From Pempheris klunzingeri (Eukaryota > Chordata > Actinopteri > Acropomatiformes > Pempheridae), in assembly GCF_042242105.1 (NCBI RefSeq), contig NC_092027.1, positions 8,707,221 through 8,771,220 of the forward strand: 64,000 bases of DNA, given 5' to 3'. A program made the position numbers and the translations under genes. The notes under the pieces are model-generated. The model made no database searches and was not told where the DNA came from. It saw only the letters and a list, made by a program, of their open reading frames with translations. Shown here one piece after another: positions 24,259-36,300 of this stretch; position 1 is the stretch's first letter, and every line of letters starts with the position of its first letter.

Positions 24259-25024
24259 AAAGCTCTTGTGGGCCCTCTTGTGGTCATAACTTGGTACTGC
24301 AAACGGACACAGCTCCACCAGGTGGAGACTTATTTTGTGTGTGAAATGATCATAGATATTTGAATAAGAAAGCTACCTGTGGTCCTCATTAAAGAGGTCT
24401 GCTTTCACCATTGTCTCCACTCATTAACTGACTGAGCAGTGGATGCAATGTAAAAATATCCTATTACAAATTAAAGTGCTGGATTAACAGGGGTGTGTGT
24501 GTGGGGAGGTTGATCTTGTGGGTATGTATAAAATATAGGTAATGTAATATTGCCTTTCTGTCTTTAGTTTTTTGCATATACTGCATTTGCAGTAGCCTAT
24601 TGTCAGTAAGATGCACTGTAAATATCAAAAGTAAAAGTTATGAAGAATAAGCCATGTTAGTGTTATATTATATATTATACTACTTTTTTTTTCTATTACT
24701 TGTTGCTGCTCTAACATGTTGAATTCAATAAAGAAAAGTCTAAAGTCTAAAGTCTATAGGCCAGTTGGATTATTATTCCTGATGCATTCATGTACAAGCG
24801 TCATTTTGATATCATAGCAGGCCTGAGTGAAGCTTATTTAAGCTAATACTATTTCATTTATCACTGTGTCTTTGGACTGCCACTATCAATAGGTTTGTAT
24901 TTCTTCTACAGTTGAACAGAGACCTGAACAGAGTGCTGTGTGCACCATCTTGTGGATTTAAATGCACATTGCTAGTTTATACTTGTAATAGTGAACTTGC
25001 TGTTGTCCTTTGCTTTGGAAACTC

Positions 25025-25421
25025 CAGTGGTGGAAAGTTTCTTATATTGTACTAAACAATTTTGAGGAACCTTCACTTTATTTGATTATTTCCATTTGAT
25101 GCTACTTTGTACTTCTACTCCTACTAAAATACAGAGGGAAACTACCGATACTTTGTAGATTTAAATTTAGATATGTTTTGTATCTATGGTTAGTTTATAT
25201 AAAATGATGAATTGTTAAAGATTAAACAACCAGACAATATAGAACGTATTAGATTTAGCCCAACCTCAACCAGCTAGGATGTTACTATTATGCTTACATG
25301 TTAATTAATCAATAATAATAATAATAATAATTCAATAAAGTGATATAATTAATGATGAGTACTTTTACTCTTTCAACTTCACCTACATTTTAATTAAAGT
25401 CTCAGTTCTTCTTCTATAAAT
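25025..25421. repeat. CAGTGGTGG-type MITE-like repeat, copy 2
   Basis: It starts CAGTGGTGGAAAGTTTCTTA, continues with GATGCTACTTTGTACTTCTA, and ends with GTCTCAGTTCTTCTTCTATA. It contains an internal AATA/ATAATA run near 25310-25330. Same family as the block at 24018. Confidence 0.5.
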
Positions 25422-25759
25422 GGTAAACTCAGGCAGGAGTCAGGAGTCTTCATTGTTTACCATGATGACTGTTAACATGTGCATATAAACAGCAAATGCA
25501 CCACATATGCTGATGTGTACTTGTGACCTTAAGGTATCCCACACCACTGGGAAAGATGGACACTGAATATGTAACACTCCAGTTTCCCTCAGTAACTTCT
25601 GTTGGTCTTGTTCTGACATGAGCAAAGCATCAAAATCTGAACTAATTATATGCTGTGATATTTTGTCTCTGGTGCATGCCCCTAAATTACCATAGCAGTC
25701 TCACGGTTTGTCAGTTGTTTTCTAAATCACAAATCACATGCCAGACAGGATACCTGAAA

Positions 25760-26778
25760 TGCCAGGGTGTGTCTCCGATGTACTTCTGTATTTAAACCCT
25801 CACGGGTATGCTGTTTCTTCACTTTATGGACTCATCATCTGAATCCAGGTAGGAGCAGGGCGGAACAAAATTAGTATATATTCATATGGGCAGTGCTTTT
25901 CTTTCATAGCATAGTTTTTTAGTAACTACTTAACAGTTAAACTTAAAGTCATATATTTGAAATATAAAGCCACATCTTTTTAGAAATGTGTCAATGGTCA
26001 TTTCAGCTCATCTGCATTCCTGTTCTCCTTTGTCTTATTACAAAATTGCATGACAATAGGCATAATATTGTTGAAATTGCTCTTATTTTTCTCAAGAAAT
26101 TACAGGTCGTTCCTAATGTTTTGCAAAAAGATAGTTCATTAAATGTGAACATTTTCAGAATGTACTTTTTTGCACTAAAACGAAGGGAAAAATCTCGAAT
26201 TGTCGTTATTGATAAGTTATTATGCTATGATTTTACTGGTCCAGCCCACTTGAGATCAAATTGGACTGTATGTGGCAACTGAACTAAAATGAGTTTGACA
26301 CCCCTGATTCAATATTAACACCTATTAGAAAGTTTAATTTAAAGATTCTGCAAAGCACCCTACAGTAATAGAAATCAATTTAAGTTTTGGTTCATGCCAG
26401 GAGCAGTGCCTGAACCTGATTATTTGTTTAATTTCTTCAGACTGTGAGGGAAAAAAACATCAAGTCAAAGTATCTCAACTGAGCCATCATGACTTAATGA
26501 ATAAATAACTCAATTAATTCTTTACTTTGTGCAATTTGACAGAGGCACTGTAGGTGAAAATATTCCCTCTTTTCATTATAGAAAGCATCAGATGACAAAA
26601 TGAAACATGAATGTTTGTATTTCATCCATGCAGGAATCAGCAGAAGACATGATATTCAAGTCTGTGGACAAGGACCAAGATGGGTCCTTAGATTTCAAAG
26701 AGTTCTCCTTACTGGTTGTCGACTTTGTGTGAGGACTTCTAGTAACCAAAGTGTAAAACACTATCGATGGGAAATAAA
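25760..26778 (+). pseudogene. Third S100 gene: intact last exon, middle coding exon not found
   Basis: On the plus strand, exon 26634-26732 follows a CATGCAG acceptor. It encodes 32 residues beginning ESAEDMIFKS, with a canonical EF-hand loop DKDQDGSLDFKE (positions 1, 3, 5, 7, 9 and 12 all suitable), and then stops. AATAAA lies at 26773-26778, about 40 nt after the stop. Upstream, TATTTAAA (about 25791) followed by sequence ending CCAG|GTAGGAG near 25848 resembles an untranslated S100 first exon. No exon for the N-terminal pseudo-EF-hand was found between them. Instead there is a truncated hAT copy at 26059-26306. The product would also end early after the loop. A decayed gene is the best reading; an unrecognised, divergent middle exon is the alternative. 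Confidence 0.6.
26059..26306. mobile_element. Truncated hAT MITE, reverse copy
   Basis: Read on the minus strand, it begins CAGGGGTGTCAAACTCATTT at 26306 and follows the element at 12428 through GCCACATACAG, CAATTTGATCTCAA and GAAAATGTTCACATTTAATG. Similarity stops near 26059, so the far half and the second terminal repeat are missing. Confidence 0.85.
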
Positions 26779-26779
26779 C

Positions 26780-27216
26780 ACATTACCATCTGACCTATGT
26801 GAAAAATAAGAAAATTTTGTTCCAAAAGAAAAAAAAAGAATAAGCAAGCAATGCTCATTCTTTTTTTTTTTTTCTTTTTTGAAATTGTGGAAGAAACTGA
26901 TAAGGATGTATATTATTTCCAAACACAATTTATTTCAAATTTAAGACTTTTAAGACCTTATTATTAGAATGTCAGTCAACAATTCCTAATTGTACAATTA
27001 ATTGAGTCAATGCAACCATGCCCATAACCAGCGAATGGAATTTGATTAATTAATTGAAGTTTAAGGCAAAAAAAAGAGAAAATATTTGACTTTTTTTAAA
27101 ATGAAATGTATTTTCAATACCTTTTGAGTCCTTTTTATGCTGAGAAAACTAAATGTGATTGATTTCAAGACTTGTCAAGGCAGACAGAGATCCTGCTTAA
27201 TGTCAACAAAATAAAA
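26780..27216. other. AT-rich spacer before the Tc1 element; nothing recognised
   Basis: Contains poly-A and poly-T runs and no coding or regulatory feature I can support. The outer terminal repeat of the Tc1 element was expected here and not found. Confidence 0.5.
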
Positions 27217-28670
27217 GCAAAAGTATTGGAACATGTGACTGACAGGTGTGTTTTGTTGCCCTGGTGTGTCCTGTTACATTGATTATTCAAACAATAAATA
27301 GCGCTGAATGTCTACGTTCAGTTTCAGATTTGGGTTTTGCCTGTGCAGACTGCATTTATAGTTAGAGGTGTAACCAACAAGAAAACCAGAGAGCTGTCCA
27401 TGCGTGAAAAACAAGCAATTGTGAAGCTGAGAGAAGATGGAAAATCAATCAGAGTCATTGCACAAACATTGGCCATAGCTAGTACAACCATTTGGAATGT
27501 CCTGAAGAAGAAAGAAACCACTGGTGTACTAAGTAACAGACATCGAACGGGTAGACTAAGGAAAACAGCAGCAGTTGATGACAGAAACATTGTGAGAGCT
27601 GTAAAGAAAGACCCTAAAACAACTGTTGGTGACATCAGCATCAACCTCCAGAGAGCAGGAGAGAAGGTGTCACAGTCTACTGTTCGCAGAAGACTTCATG
27701 AACAAAAGTACAGAGGCCACACCAGAAGATGCAAACCACTCATTAGCAAGAAGAATAGGAAGGCCAGGCTGGGATTTGCCAAAAAGTCCAGAGACAAGCC
27801 TAAAAATTCTGGGACAAAGTTTTATGGACTGATGAGACAAAGATGAACCTTTACCAAAGTGATGGAAAGGCTAAAGTTTGGAGAAAGAGAGGATCTGCTC
27901 ATGATCCCAAACATACAAGCTCATCTGGAAACACAGTGGAGGTAACGTCATGGCTTGGGCTTGCATGGCTTCTTCTGGGATGGGCTCATTCATCTTCATT
28001 GATGATGTAACACATGATGGCAGCAGCAAAATGAACTCAGAAGTCTACAGAGACATTTTGTCTGCCAATTTAAAGAAAGATGCAACCAAACTGATTGGGA
28101 GATCCTTCATGGTGCAGCAAGATAATGATTCAAAACACACTGCCAAAACAACAAAGGAGTTCATCAGGGGCAAGAAGTGGGAGGTTTTAGACTGGCCAAG
28201 TCAATCTCCAGACTTCAACCCTATAGAGCATGCATTTTACCTGCTAAAGAGCAGACTGAAGGGAAGTAACCCCCCTAAACAAACCACAACTGAAAGAGGC
28301 GGCGGTGAAAGCCTGGAAAAGCATCACAAAAGCAGAATGCAAAAGTTTGGTGATGTCAATGGGTCACAGGCTTGATGCAGTTATTGCAAGTAAAGGATTT
28401 GAAACTAAATATTAAGTCTTTTCACGTTAATCTATTTTAAGTCTATCTGTTCCAATACTTTTGCTCACCTAAAAATTTGGTGTTCCGTTACAAATAATGC
28501 TATCTTCTAAGTTGTGTATCAGATCCAGATGTAAATACCTGGAAATAAAAGCTGAAATGTTGATCTCTTGTCTCATATTCATCTTTTGATGTCAAACCCA
28601 AATGTTTTCAGTCTACAGCAAAAATAAAGGAACTGGCCTCACTGTTCCAGTACTTTTGGAGGGGAGTGTA
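27217..28670 (+). mobile_element. Tc1/mariner transposon, left end lost
   Basis: The body carries a Tc1-type transposase. An inner 17-bp repeat, GCAAAAGTATTGGAACA (27217-27233), is the exact inverse of 28448-28464. The right side has a further outer repeat, TGTTCCAGTACTTTTGGAGG...GTGTA, ending at a TA at 28669-28670. This is the double (IR/DR-type) end of some fish Tc1 families. The matching outer repeat on the left was not found, so the copy is probably truncated there. Confidence 0.85.
27337..28375 (+). pseudogene. Tc1-like transposase, frameshifted
   Basis: The N-terminal part (27361-27846) encodes the paired-type helix-turn-helix DNA-binding domain, including REKQAIVKLREDGKSIRVIA and STVRRRLHEQKYRGH. 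A first frame change near 27808-27815 moves the WTDETKMNLYQ motif, which holds the first catalytic Asp, into another frame. A second change near 27940-27950 moves the rest into the frame that starts MAWACMASSG. That frame holds QQDNDSKHTA (second Asp) and SPDFNPIEHAFYLL (the Glu), giving a DD34E-type triad spread over three frames. With two frameshifts it cannot make an intact enzyme. Confidence 0.88.
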
Positions 28671-29618
28671 TTTTCACTCCCTCTGGTGAATCAAACCTGA
28701 TCCACAGCCAGCGACAGCAACAACAACGCTAGAGGGTGTGATGCCATGTCAGCTTGTACTAACAGGCAAAAGCATGATGATATTGCAAGTGGTGGGAAAG
28801 ACGAATGTAAGGAGAATGTAAGCTGAGCCTTTCTTGTCTCAGTCAAGGACAGGTTTCATTCAGGAAATGCATTTAGGTCTCATTCTGTATATGGATTACA
28901 GTTACTTTGTTGCAAAACAGAGTAACTTATTACATTTTCTCAACTACAGTTCAAAATACTTCTACTTTACTCAGGTATTCACATTTTATGCCACTTAATA
29001 CTGTGATTCCACTATATTCAGAGGGAAAAACTGCTCTTTTTACTCAACTATTGTATTCAACTACAGCTTTAGCCACTAGTTATTTAGCAAATTTAGATTT
29101 TTCATTCAGATCATGTCATCATGCCAGTTTAAGTAGGCCTGGTTAAAATTAGCTCCACATTCAGCAGCTACAACATTAACATGCTGTTTATATGTTATTG
29201 CATCAGTAGCAATAATCAGATATGATAGTAAGATAACCAAAGGAGACAGCTCAGCATAATTAACTAAACTTAACTTAACTATAGAAACTGAATACTTGAA
29301 AGGGAGCAACATAACGGCCAAAATGCTTGTTTACCACTTTCAGCTGGGACATTAGTTCACCATCAGCTGCAGAGGGCTACCATATACATCTCTGAGGATC
29401 CTACAAGCGTTCACCGTCTCCTCCGCCTATAGGTAACTGTAAATGGTCCTAGGTTGGGCTCCATCCTCGATGCTAGATTGGAAATCCACATTTGTTCTCT
29501 AATGTAGGATTCACACCGCTTTTCCCCTCCTATGACATCAAGAGTCCATCCTGCTGTGCCACATCATTTGCAGGCATCCGGTGCGGGATGGGAAGGGTGG
29601 GGGGCGGGATGTCTGGGC
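28671..29618. other. Intergenic upstream of trim46
   Basis: Holds AT-rich and repeat-like sequence and no recognisable exon. The right end becomes GC-rich (GGGGGGCGGGATG near 29599-29612) and leads into the trim46 promoter. Confidence 0.5.
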
Positions 29619-29660
29619 GAAGAATAAAAGCCACAGGCATCTGTTAGTATTCAGCGTGGA
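29595..29660 (+). promoter_or_regulatory. Probable trim46 core promoter
   Basis: A GC box (GGGGCGGGAT) is followed by the TATA-like AATAAAAG at 29623-29630. The first coding exon starts 320 bp downstream at 29951. The transcription start near 29655 is inferred from spacing. Confidence 0.45.
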
Positions 29661-29950
29661 TATACATTGATAACAAATCTAGAAATCGATGCCTTCGTTT
29701 TTTTCTTTTTTGTTTTATCCAGACGATGATATCTTTTTATCGGCCTGTTTTGCATGCGTAAACATGTCAACACTGAGTGTATTTTGAAAAACCATTTTAA
29801 AAACGGCAACGATCTTATAAACTAGAAGCTTGCACATAGGCTGTTTTAGTTTAGCTGTTTAGTTTTTGATATGCACCATATGGCATCTGGCCTCGATACT
29901 CCTCGATTTATATCCAGATGATGAAAACGGGAGGCAGCTATTTTCTTAAA

Positions 29951-30010
29951 ATGGCAGAGATGGATTTAAAAACAGCCACATCAACGATGGAAGCATTGGT
30001 TCGTATAAGT
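29951..30010 (+). CDS. trim46: trim46 first coding exon (20 codons)
   Basis: The exon begins ATGGCAGAGATGG and ends CGTATAAGT before the donor GTGAGT at 30011. Its product, ending TMEALVRIS, joins in phase 0 to [10 protein letters not shown] of exon 2. The human N-terminus has the same plan (MDALVRIS followed by MKNMEKEL). The exon is short and would be missed by length-based gene finding. Confidence 0.85.
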
Positions 30011-33000
30011 GTGAGTATATATCTGTGTCTGTGTTGTCGCTGAATGTATATTCAAACAGGTTTTTAAAAAATTTTTTTTTTTTTTTTACGACTACAGACT
30101 GTATTTTTAAATGAAGAACCAAATTAACCGCTTGGATGGCACGTCTCCGTGTCTCATCTGTCGTGTCGTTTCTGTAAAATAGGCCCTTATATATTTTTCT
30201 GCACATAAATTAAAGGCCGTTGACATGAAATATAATATAATGATAGCTGTCCTTGTAGAAAATCAGTAGCCAAAGGTTCGTTATGTTTTCCATAACGCTG
30301 AAACGTTACTCTAATGGAGGTCCTCAAATGCCTCGATGCACCAGACTCCAGCTAAATTCCTCCTCTGAATTGAAAGGAAACGATGGTCTTTCTTCTATTA
30401 TATACGAGGGTGTTTCAAATATTATCAAATGACCAAAACGTGTGGATGCAGACTGAAATTTTTTGGGGGGGCTCGATGGATGGACGTTTCCATGGAGACG
30501 AGATGCAGGATCTTCGGCTGCTGCTGAGGCAACGGAGGAAAATTGTGTGTATGGGTGCAGCTTTCAGCATCCGCCGATATAGGGTTAAAATACATAAGCC
30601 TTGTGGAGGGGTGGTTACTAAAGATGACAGCGGACTGGTTTGGAGGTCTGGCCTTGTTCACATGTTACCGCACATACCGCATTAAAACACTTCTGGGGAT
30701 AACACGCAGCATCCTCTGATGCTGTTGTATCAGCCACCATCGTCCTGTCCTCCAGACCCCATCTTACCGGCGCTGGGGGCCCGTTGCTCGCTCGTTGCCT
30801 CAAACCCCTCCCCTCTCACCGAGAGACAGCGCTCTCTTGATGCTGGAAATATTCACGTATTCTCCAGCCATGGCGCCCAGATTTCAGGTGAAGGTAAGGA
30901 TGCGCTGTCGCAGCGCCTCTTTTACGCCTTCACCACGCCGGGCTCAGGGTTAGGAGTGCGCACTGTCCATTACAGATGGATACAACAAGCCCACGATTTG
31001 GTGGTGTGTATACCCGGCTGGAAATCTCAATAGCCTGAAAATGCGATTGGCTAAATTGCTAGAGGAGGGGAGAAAGGTAGGCCGGAGTTGACATTGGAGA
31101 ATGACATAGAGAGACTGAGGTGGACTTGGCGGGGGGGAGTAGGTTATTTTGATTCATGCAGTCATTCAAATGTAACGCTTCTATGTGGGTCTGGTAGTGT
31201 TTTTTTCACAGCAGCCTAGTTCTCACTCATTTGGGCAAAGTGTCTGCAGCTGTATTTTATTTGACTACTTAAACTGGGAAGATGATGCTTTAATCAATCA
31301 ACTTGAGTGTGTGCGTATTGCCATCCAGCTGTGTAACATTTACTGCATATGATCACCTGTGTATGATCCCCGCTGACTGTGCATCTGTGATTTTAACAGT
31401 GGCTCTTGGTGTGTGGTGATAAGCTGTCCTGATGCTGCATCACATCACATCACATCACATCACAGTGACAAAATCCCCAAAGCGCCTATGCAGCACAGGC
31501 AGTCAGTCAGTCTTGTCCTGGTTTTGAAGTTAACTCATAGTGTCAGTGATGCAGATGTCCTGCTGCTGGGCCCCGCAACAGTTTGGGCTGCAGGTTGAGG
31601 TTGTGTGTCAAGGGCATCCACGAGGCAAAATAAAGCAGGTCATCCTGATCAGCAACAAATGGACATCTCCTGTGCTGCACTAACAAGTACTGACTCAACA
31701 CAAAATGGAGTCATTTTCACACATCCCAGTGTTGGGGATTGGATGAAGGAACAGGTCCCTTCGACCCTCTCATGATTTATGTGGCAGGGCAGCCTCGTGG
31801 TTAGACTGACTGTAGCTGTGAAGTCACACATGTCTGCAACAGTCAGTGTGCCCTTTTCTGTCAAATCCATGTCCTTGAGCAGGATGGTGACATGCTAACT
31901 GCTCCAGAGGTGTAGCTTTCTGACCATTATTGGTTCATGCACTGAAGGTAGCAGTGAGGTTTACTCGTGTTGCAGTTCCTTTTACGACAAAACAAATACA
32001 TTAATCTCCAGATAATGTGGTGAAATCAGCTACTAGAAACTAGAAAAGTGAAATGTATTCCTGCTGAACACTTACACTTTTATGTGTAATCCACTGTGTC
32101 CACTTTGCACCGCATATTATGTCCTGTTCCCCAATGCACCATGGCTCAATATGTACTCCTCTGTAGGTTTGTTAAGGTGCTGAGTAAGAAATATGTCATA
32201 AATACAGAAAAATACTGGACCATTTTACAAAAGCACACTGGCTAAAGAGCTCATGTTCATATGCAGGGCTTAGATATAAGGGATGCACTTTGTGTGTGGT
32301 TGAATAATTAATGTCTGGTCTTTATCCATATTTAACAAGAATGGTGGCCTATGTCACATGTCTGGGACAGCTTTTCACATTGCCCAGCCTCTCTCTCCAT
32401 CCAGTCTCTTTATCTCCTACTGTACCTCCTCGATAGCACAATTACAAGGAGGACTGGGTGTGAACCCTTCATGCTTTTTTGGTACAGACTGCGCAATGTG
32501 GGCATTAAAAACTGTAGAGAAAACATAAGTAAGTCAGATTCAGATTCAGTTTCTGATTTAAATCAAAATGTATGCTAATGTTAGACTGTTCTGTACAGCT
32601 GCTTGTGTTTAGATACAATTTAGCATTTGAAAACTTTGCCAATTTTTCTTAAATGAAAAAAGGGTTTTATAAAAACGACCCTGGCTGGGAAATCTGTGAA
32701 TGGTTGACGTAATGTTCAGCAACCTTTGCAGATCATAACCCCTCAATTCTTTGCCTGTGACAGTCTAACATGAAGAGCCTGGAGCGTGAGCTGCATTGCC
32801 ATGTGTGTAAGGACATAGTGAAACAGCCCGTGGTCCTGCCATGCCAGCACAGCGTCTGCCTCATGTGTGCCTCGGAGGTCTTAGTGGCAAATGGCTACCC
32901 ACCTCCAGACCTTCCCCCAGAGCCAAACTCCCCAGCCTCCACACCCAACACCCGCTCACCACGTCAGGCTCGCAGGCCCACACCTAAAGCTGAGCAGCGG

Positions 33001-33306
33001 CCTATTGACCGCGTGCTGCGGGCAGGTTTGGAGCACTTCTTCATTCGCAATTTAATCAATTTAATCTGTCATTGTCTGTCTTCTTCTGCTCATAATTGGC
33101 TTTTCTTTTTGGTTTGAGGTCCCCACCCGCCTTCGCCATCCATGCCCCGCTCTCCGGGATATCTAGGGCGACGCCGTAGGGAAGGTCCGCCCCAGGTGAT
33201 GATGTTCCCCTGCCTCCCTTGCGGCCGCGATGTGGAGCTGGGAGAGAAGGGCCTTACTGATTGTCTGCGCAACCTCACCTTAGAGCGTATAGTGGAGAGG
33301 TAGGTA

Positions 33307-33342
<36 letters not shown>

Positions 33343-36300
33343 GCACTCTTCAACCAAAACGCAAAAATATGCACAAAAAAAACCCACACAGTAATTTATC
33401 CGTCAGTGCTCCTGATGTTTGGGGCCAAATACATATGAATTGATGACTTGGACCTGAAAAACAGAAGCTGTGGGAACCTGTCCAATTCTGACTGGAATTA
33501 TTCAGCAGCCACTGAGCTGCTGAAGAATCCTGCAGCGTGTGCACTGCAACATACTGTAGCTACCACGGCTGACTGCGTGCCTCCATAGCTTGGTAGCTTT
33601 GTAGTCACTTTATTGCCTGTTCAAGACTGTTTTTTCTCTCTCACAATGGGCATTTTGCCTTCTCATTTTATGATTTTTTTTTACTAGTGATTACAATGGA
33701 ACAAGGCATATAACTAAAGGCTAAAGCACTCTCTCCATTCTTGCTACCCTTGCTGCTCTCTCTCCACACCGCCACCAGGTACAGACACACAGTGAGTCTG
33801 GGCAGTGTGGCTGTGATGTGCCAGTTTTGCAAACCTCCGCAAGCTCTGGAGGCCACGAAGGGCTGCGCTGACTGCCGGTCCAATTTCTGTAATGAGTGTT
33901 TCAAGCTATATCACCCGTGGGGGACACCACGGGCACAACATGAACATATCCAGCCTACACTCAACTTCCGACCAAAGGTAACACACTGGGACACTTACTA
34001 TTGATCTTAAATCATGAGATAAGAAGACTTCATTTTCATGACCACTTTTCAAAAAAATAATTATTAAACATACTGTATTTACAGATTAAAACAATTAAGA
34101 ATTTAAAATTTCAAAACTTTTGGTATAGCCCTGTATTATGCCACCTTTTTTCTAAAGAATGTGTAAGTTGTAATTGATAGCTTCATTAATGGTTAATGAA
34201 TCCTGAACTAATTCTTTATGGATCAGTTACAGATTGGGTTGCTAGGTTGTGAAAAATATCTTGTGATCTTTTCTATGTGTCAATAATGCATTTAATAAAT
34301 GTTGGTAATGTCTTGATAAATACTCACAGATTCATCACCAGTTATTAAACTTATAAAAGATAGTAAGCTATCAATAAAGGTTATTTACAATAGCGAATGA
34401 ACTGGATTCACTTTTTCCACAGAGCTTTTTGATAGATTGACGTAGGATCATTTTTCACAAGCTGGCAACCCAAAATCAGCTAATGGCTTAAAAACGGATC
34501 AATAAAGCATTAGAAATGAACAATTTCACATATTTAACCCATCAGTTACAACTTGTAAAGTCCTTATAAAGGGTGCATTTTTAGAAATTGGTATCAAGCC
34601 TTGTATGTAAAACTAAGTTGGCTCTCACCTTCAGGTTCTGACCTGTCCGGAACATGACCAGGAGAAAATGCAGTTCTATTGTAGGTCCTGTCAGCGGCTG
34701 CTCTGCTCTCTCTGCAAACTGCGCCGCATCCACACTGGACACAAAATCCTGCCAGTGGCCCAAGCATACCAGGCCCTGAAGGTACGACTCAGAATCTGAC
34801 ATGGTCTGGACTGGGTTTCTCTAAATGTCGAACAAAATGAGTAGTTTAATACATAGGATGGTTCTGAAAACAAATATTTAAACATGTAAATGAAGCAGCT
34901 TTCAATGTATTACAGACAAGCAGCATACAGCAGTATAGAAATGTCCAGTAAGTAGTATAGTAGAGTTAATGTAAAGCTGTGTGTAACACTTAAGCCATCC
35001 AGTGTTTATTTGTTGTTTGTATGCTGTGTTTTTGCTGTTTACTTGACAGGAGAAGATTACGAAGGAGATGAACTACATTCTGTCCAACCAGGACACAGTT
35101 CTGGCTCAGATTACCCAGCTGGAGAGTTCCATCACTCAGACTGAGGTGATTAATACTTTGGGCAGACAAAATGTTGCAGAATGTGGAATTAACACCGAAG
35201 CTAGATACAGAAGCTAAATACCCTTAAAAATGTCGAGGTTTCTGCTTATTGGTTTTTACCAGCTTTTTTGACAAGATGACAGTCATCGTGACTTCACTCA
35301 TGTTTGTTGAAAGTTACTCTATTTTAAACATCCCCTATTTACTGTTTAAAAGTAGATTATAACGAGTCCATCCATCCATCCATTGTCTACATTATGCTTC
35401 AAGGTGGGCTGGAGCCAATCCCAGCTGACTTTGGGTGAGAGGGTACACCCTGGCCCCCACCTCTGACCTGCCAGTCAATCACAGGGCCGACACATAGAGA
35501 CAGACAACCATACACGCTCACACTCACACCTACGGACAATTTTTAGAGTCACCAATTAACCTGCATATCTTTGGATTGTGGGAGGAAGCCAGAGTACCCG
35601 GAGAAAACCCTCGCAAGCACATGGAGAACATGCACACTCCACACAGAAAGACCCCAGGTTCAAACCTGGATTCGAACCTGGAACCTGAAACCTTCTTAGA
35701 AGCTATAGCATCATTGTGGGTTGTAAGATATGACATTTTTCAAGTCTTTGTCATTGTACTTATCAACAATCAGACTATAACTCATTCATAACTAGTGTAT
35801 ACAGTCAATATAGCATAGCTGTAATCGTACTTAATCACATATGTTTGATTACACACAAGAACAACAGTCAGTTTTAGACACGTACAAATAATTTGTAGGC
35901 CAGTTTGGAACTGCTGATACATGTTTTTAAAAGTTGTTAAGACGATCACAAGATTCCCTCTGGCGCTTTCAGCTGCGTCTCATGGCCTTCATCAGCTGAC
36001 TGTGTTTGCTTCTTGTAGTTGCCATGAGAGTGACAAAGAACTATTCATAAGTAAATACATATGAATAACATATATATTAAACAAATACTTACTAATAATA
36101 TAAAGCATGAAGAAATACTTTACCATGTATAATTACACCTGTGTTATATACTGTGTTATCCATAACTAGTGTTTATACACTAGTTATGGATGCTTCACAG
36201 CACAAGTAGCCTAGTTGTTGAAAAATACAAAAATAAAGACAATGTCCATATATCAGTTTATGGTATAGTTATAGTTTATATACTACCTTTAAACAGGCTA

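Noticed and set aside
30383-30685. A 100-codon plus-strand frame in trim46 intron 1
   Set aside because: No domain or homology recognised, no splice-compatible link to trim46 exon 2, and it falls between a good first exon and the next candidate.
31436-31465. Short direct repeats (TCACA)n, checked as a possible CRISPR-like array
   Set aside because: It is a simple pentanucleotide tandem repeat without spacers, in vertebrate DNA.
35640-35690. TTCGAACC motif resembling a tRNA T-arm
   Set aside because: It belongs to the 3' end of a common fish dispersed repeat. No cloverleaf or A/B promoter boxes can be arranged around it.
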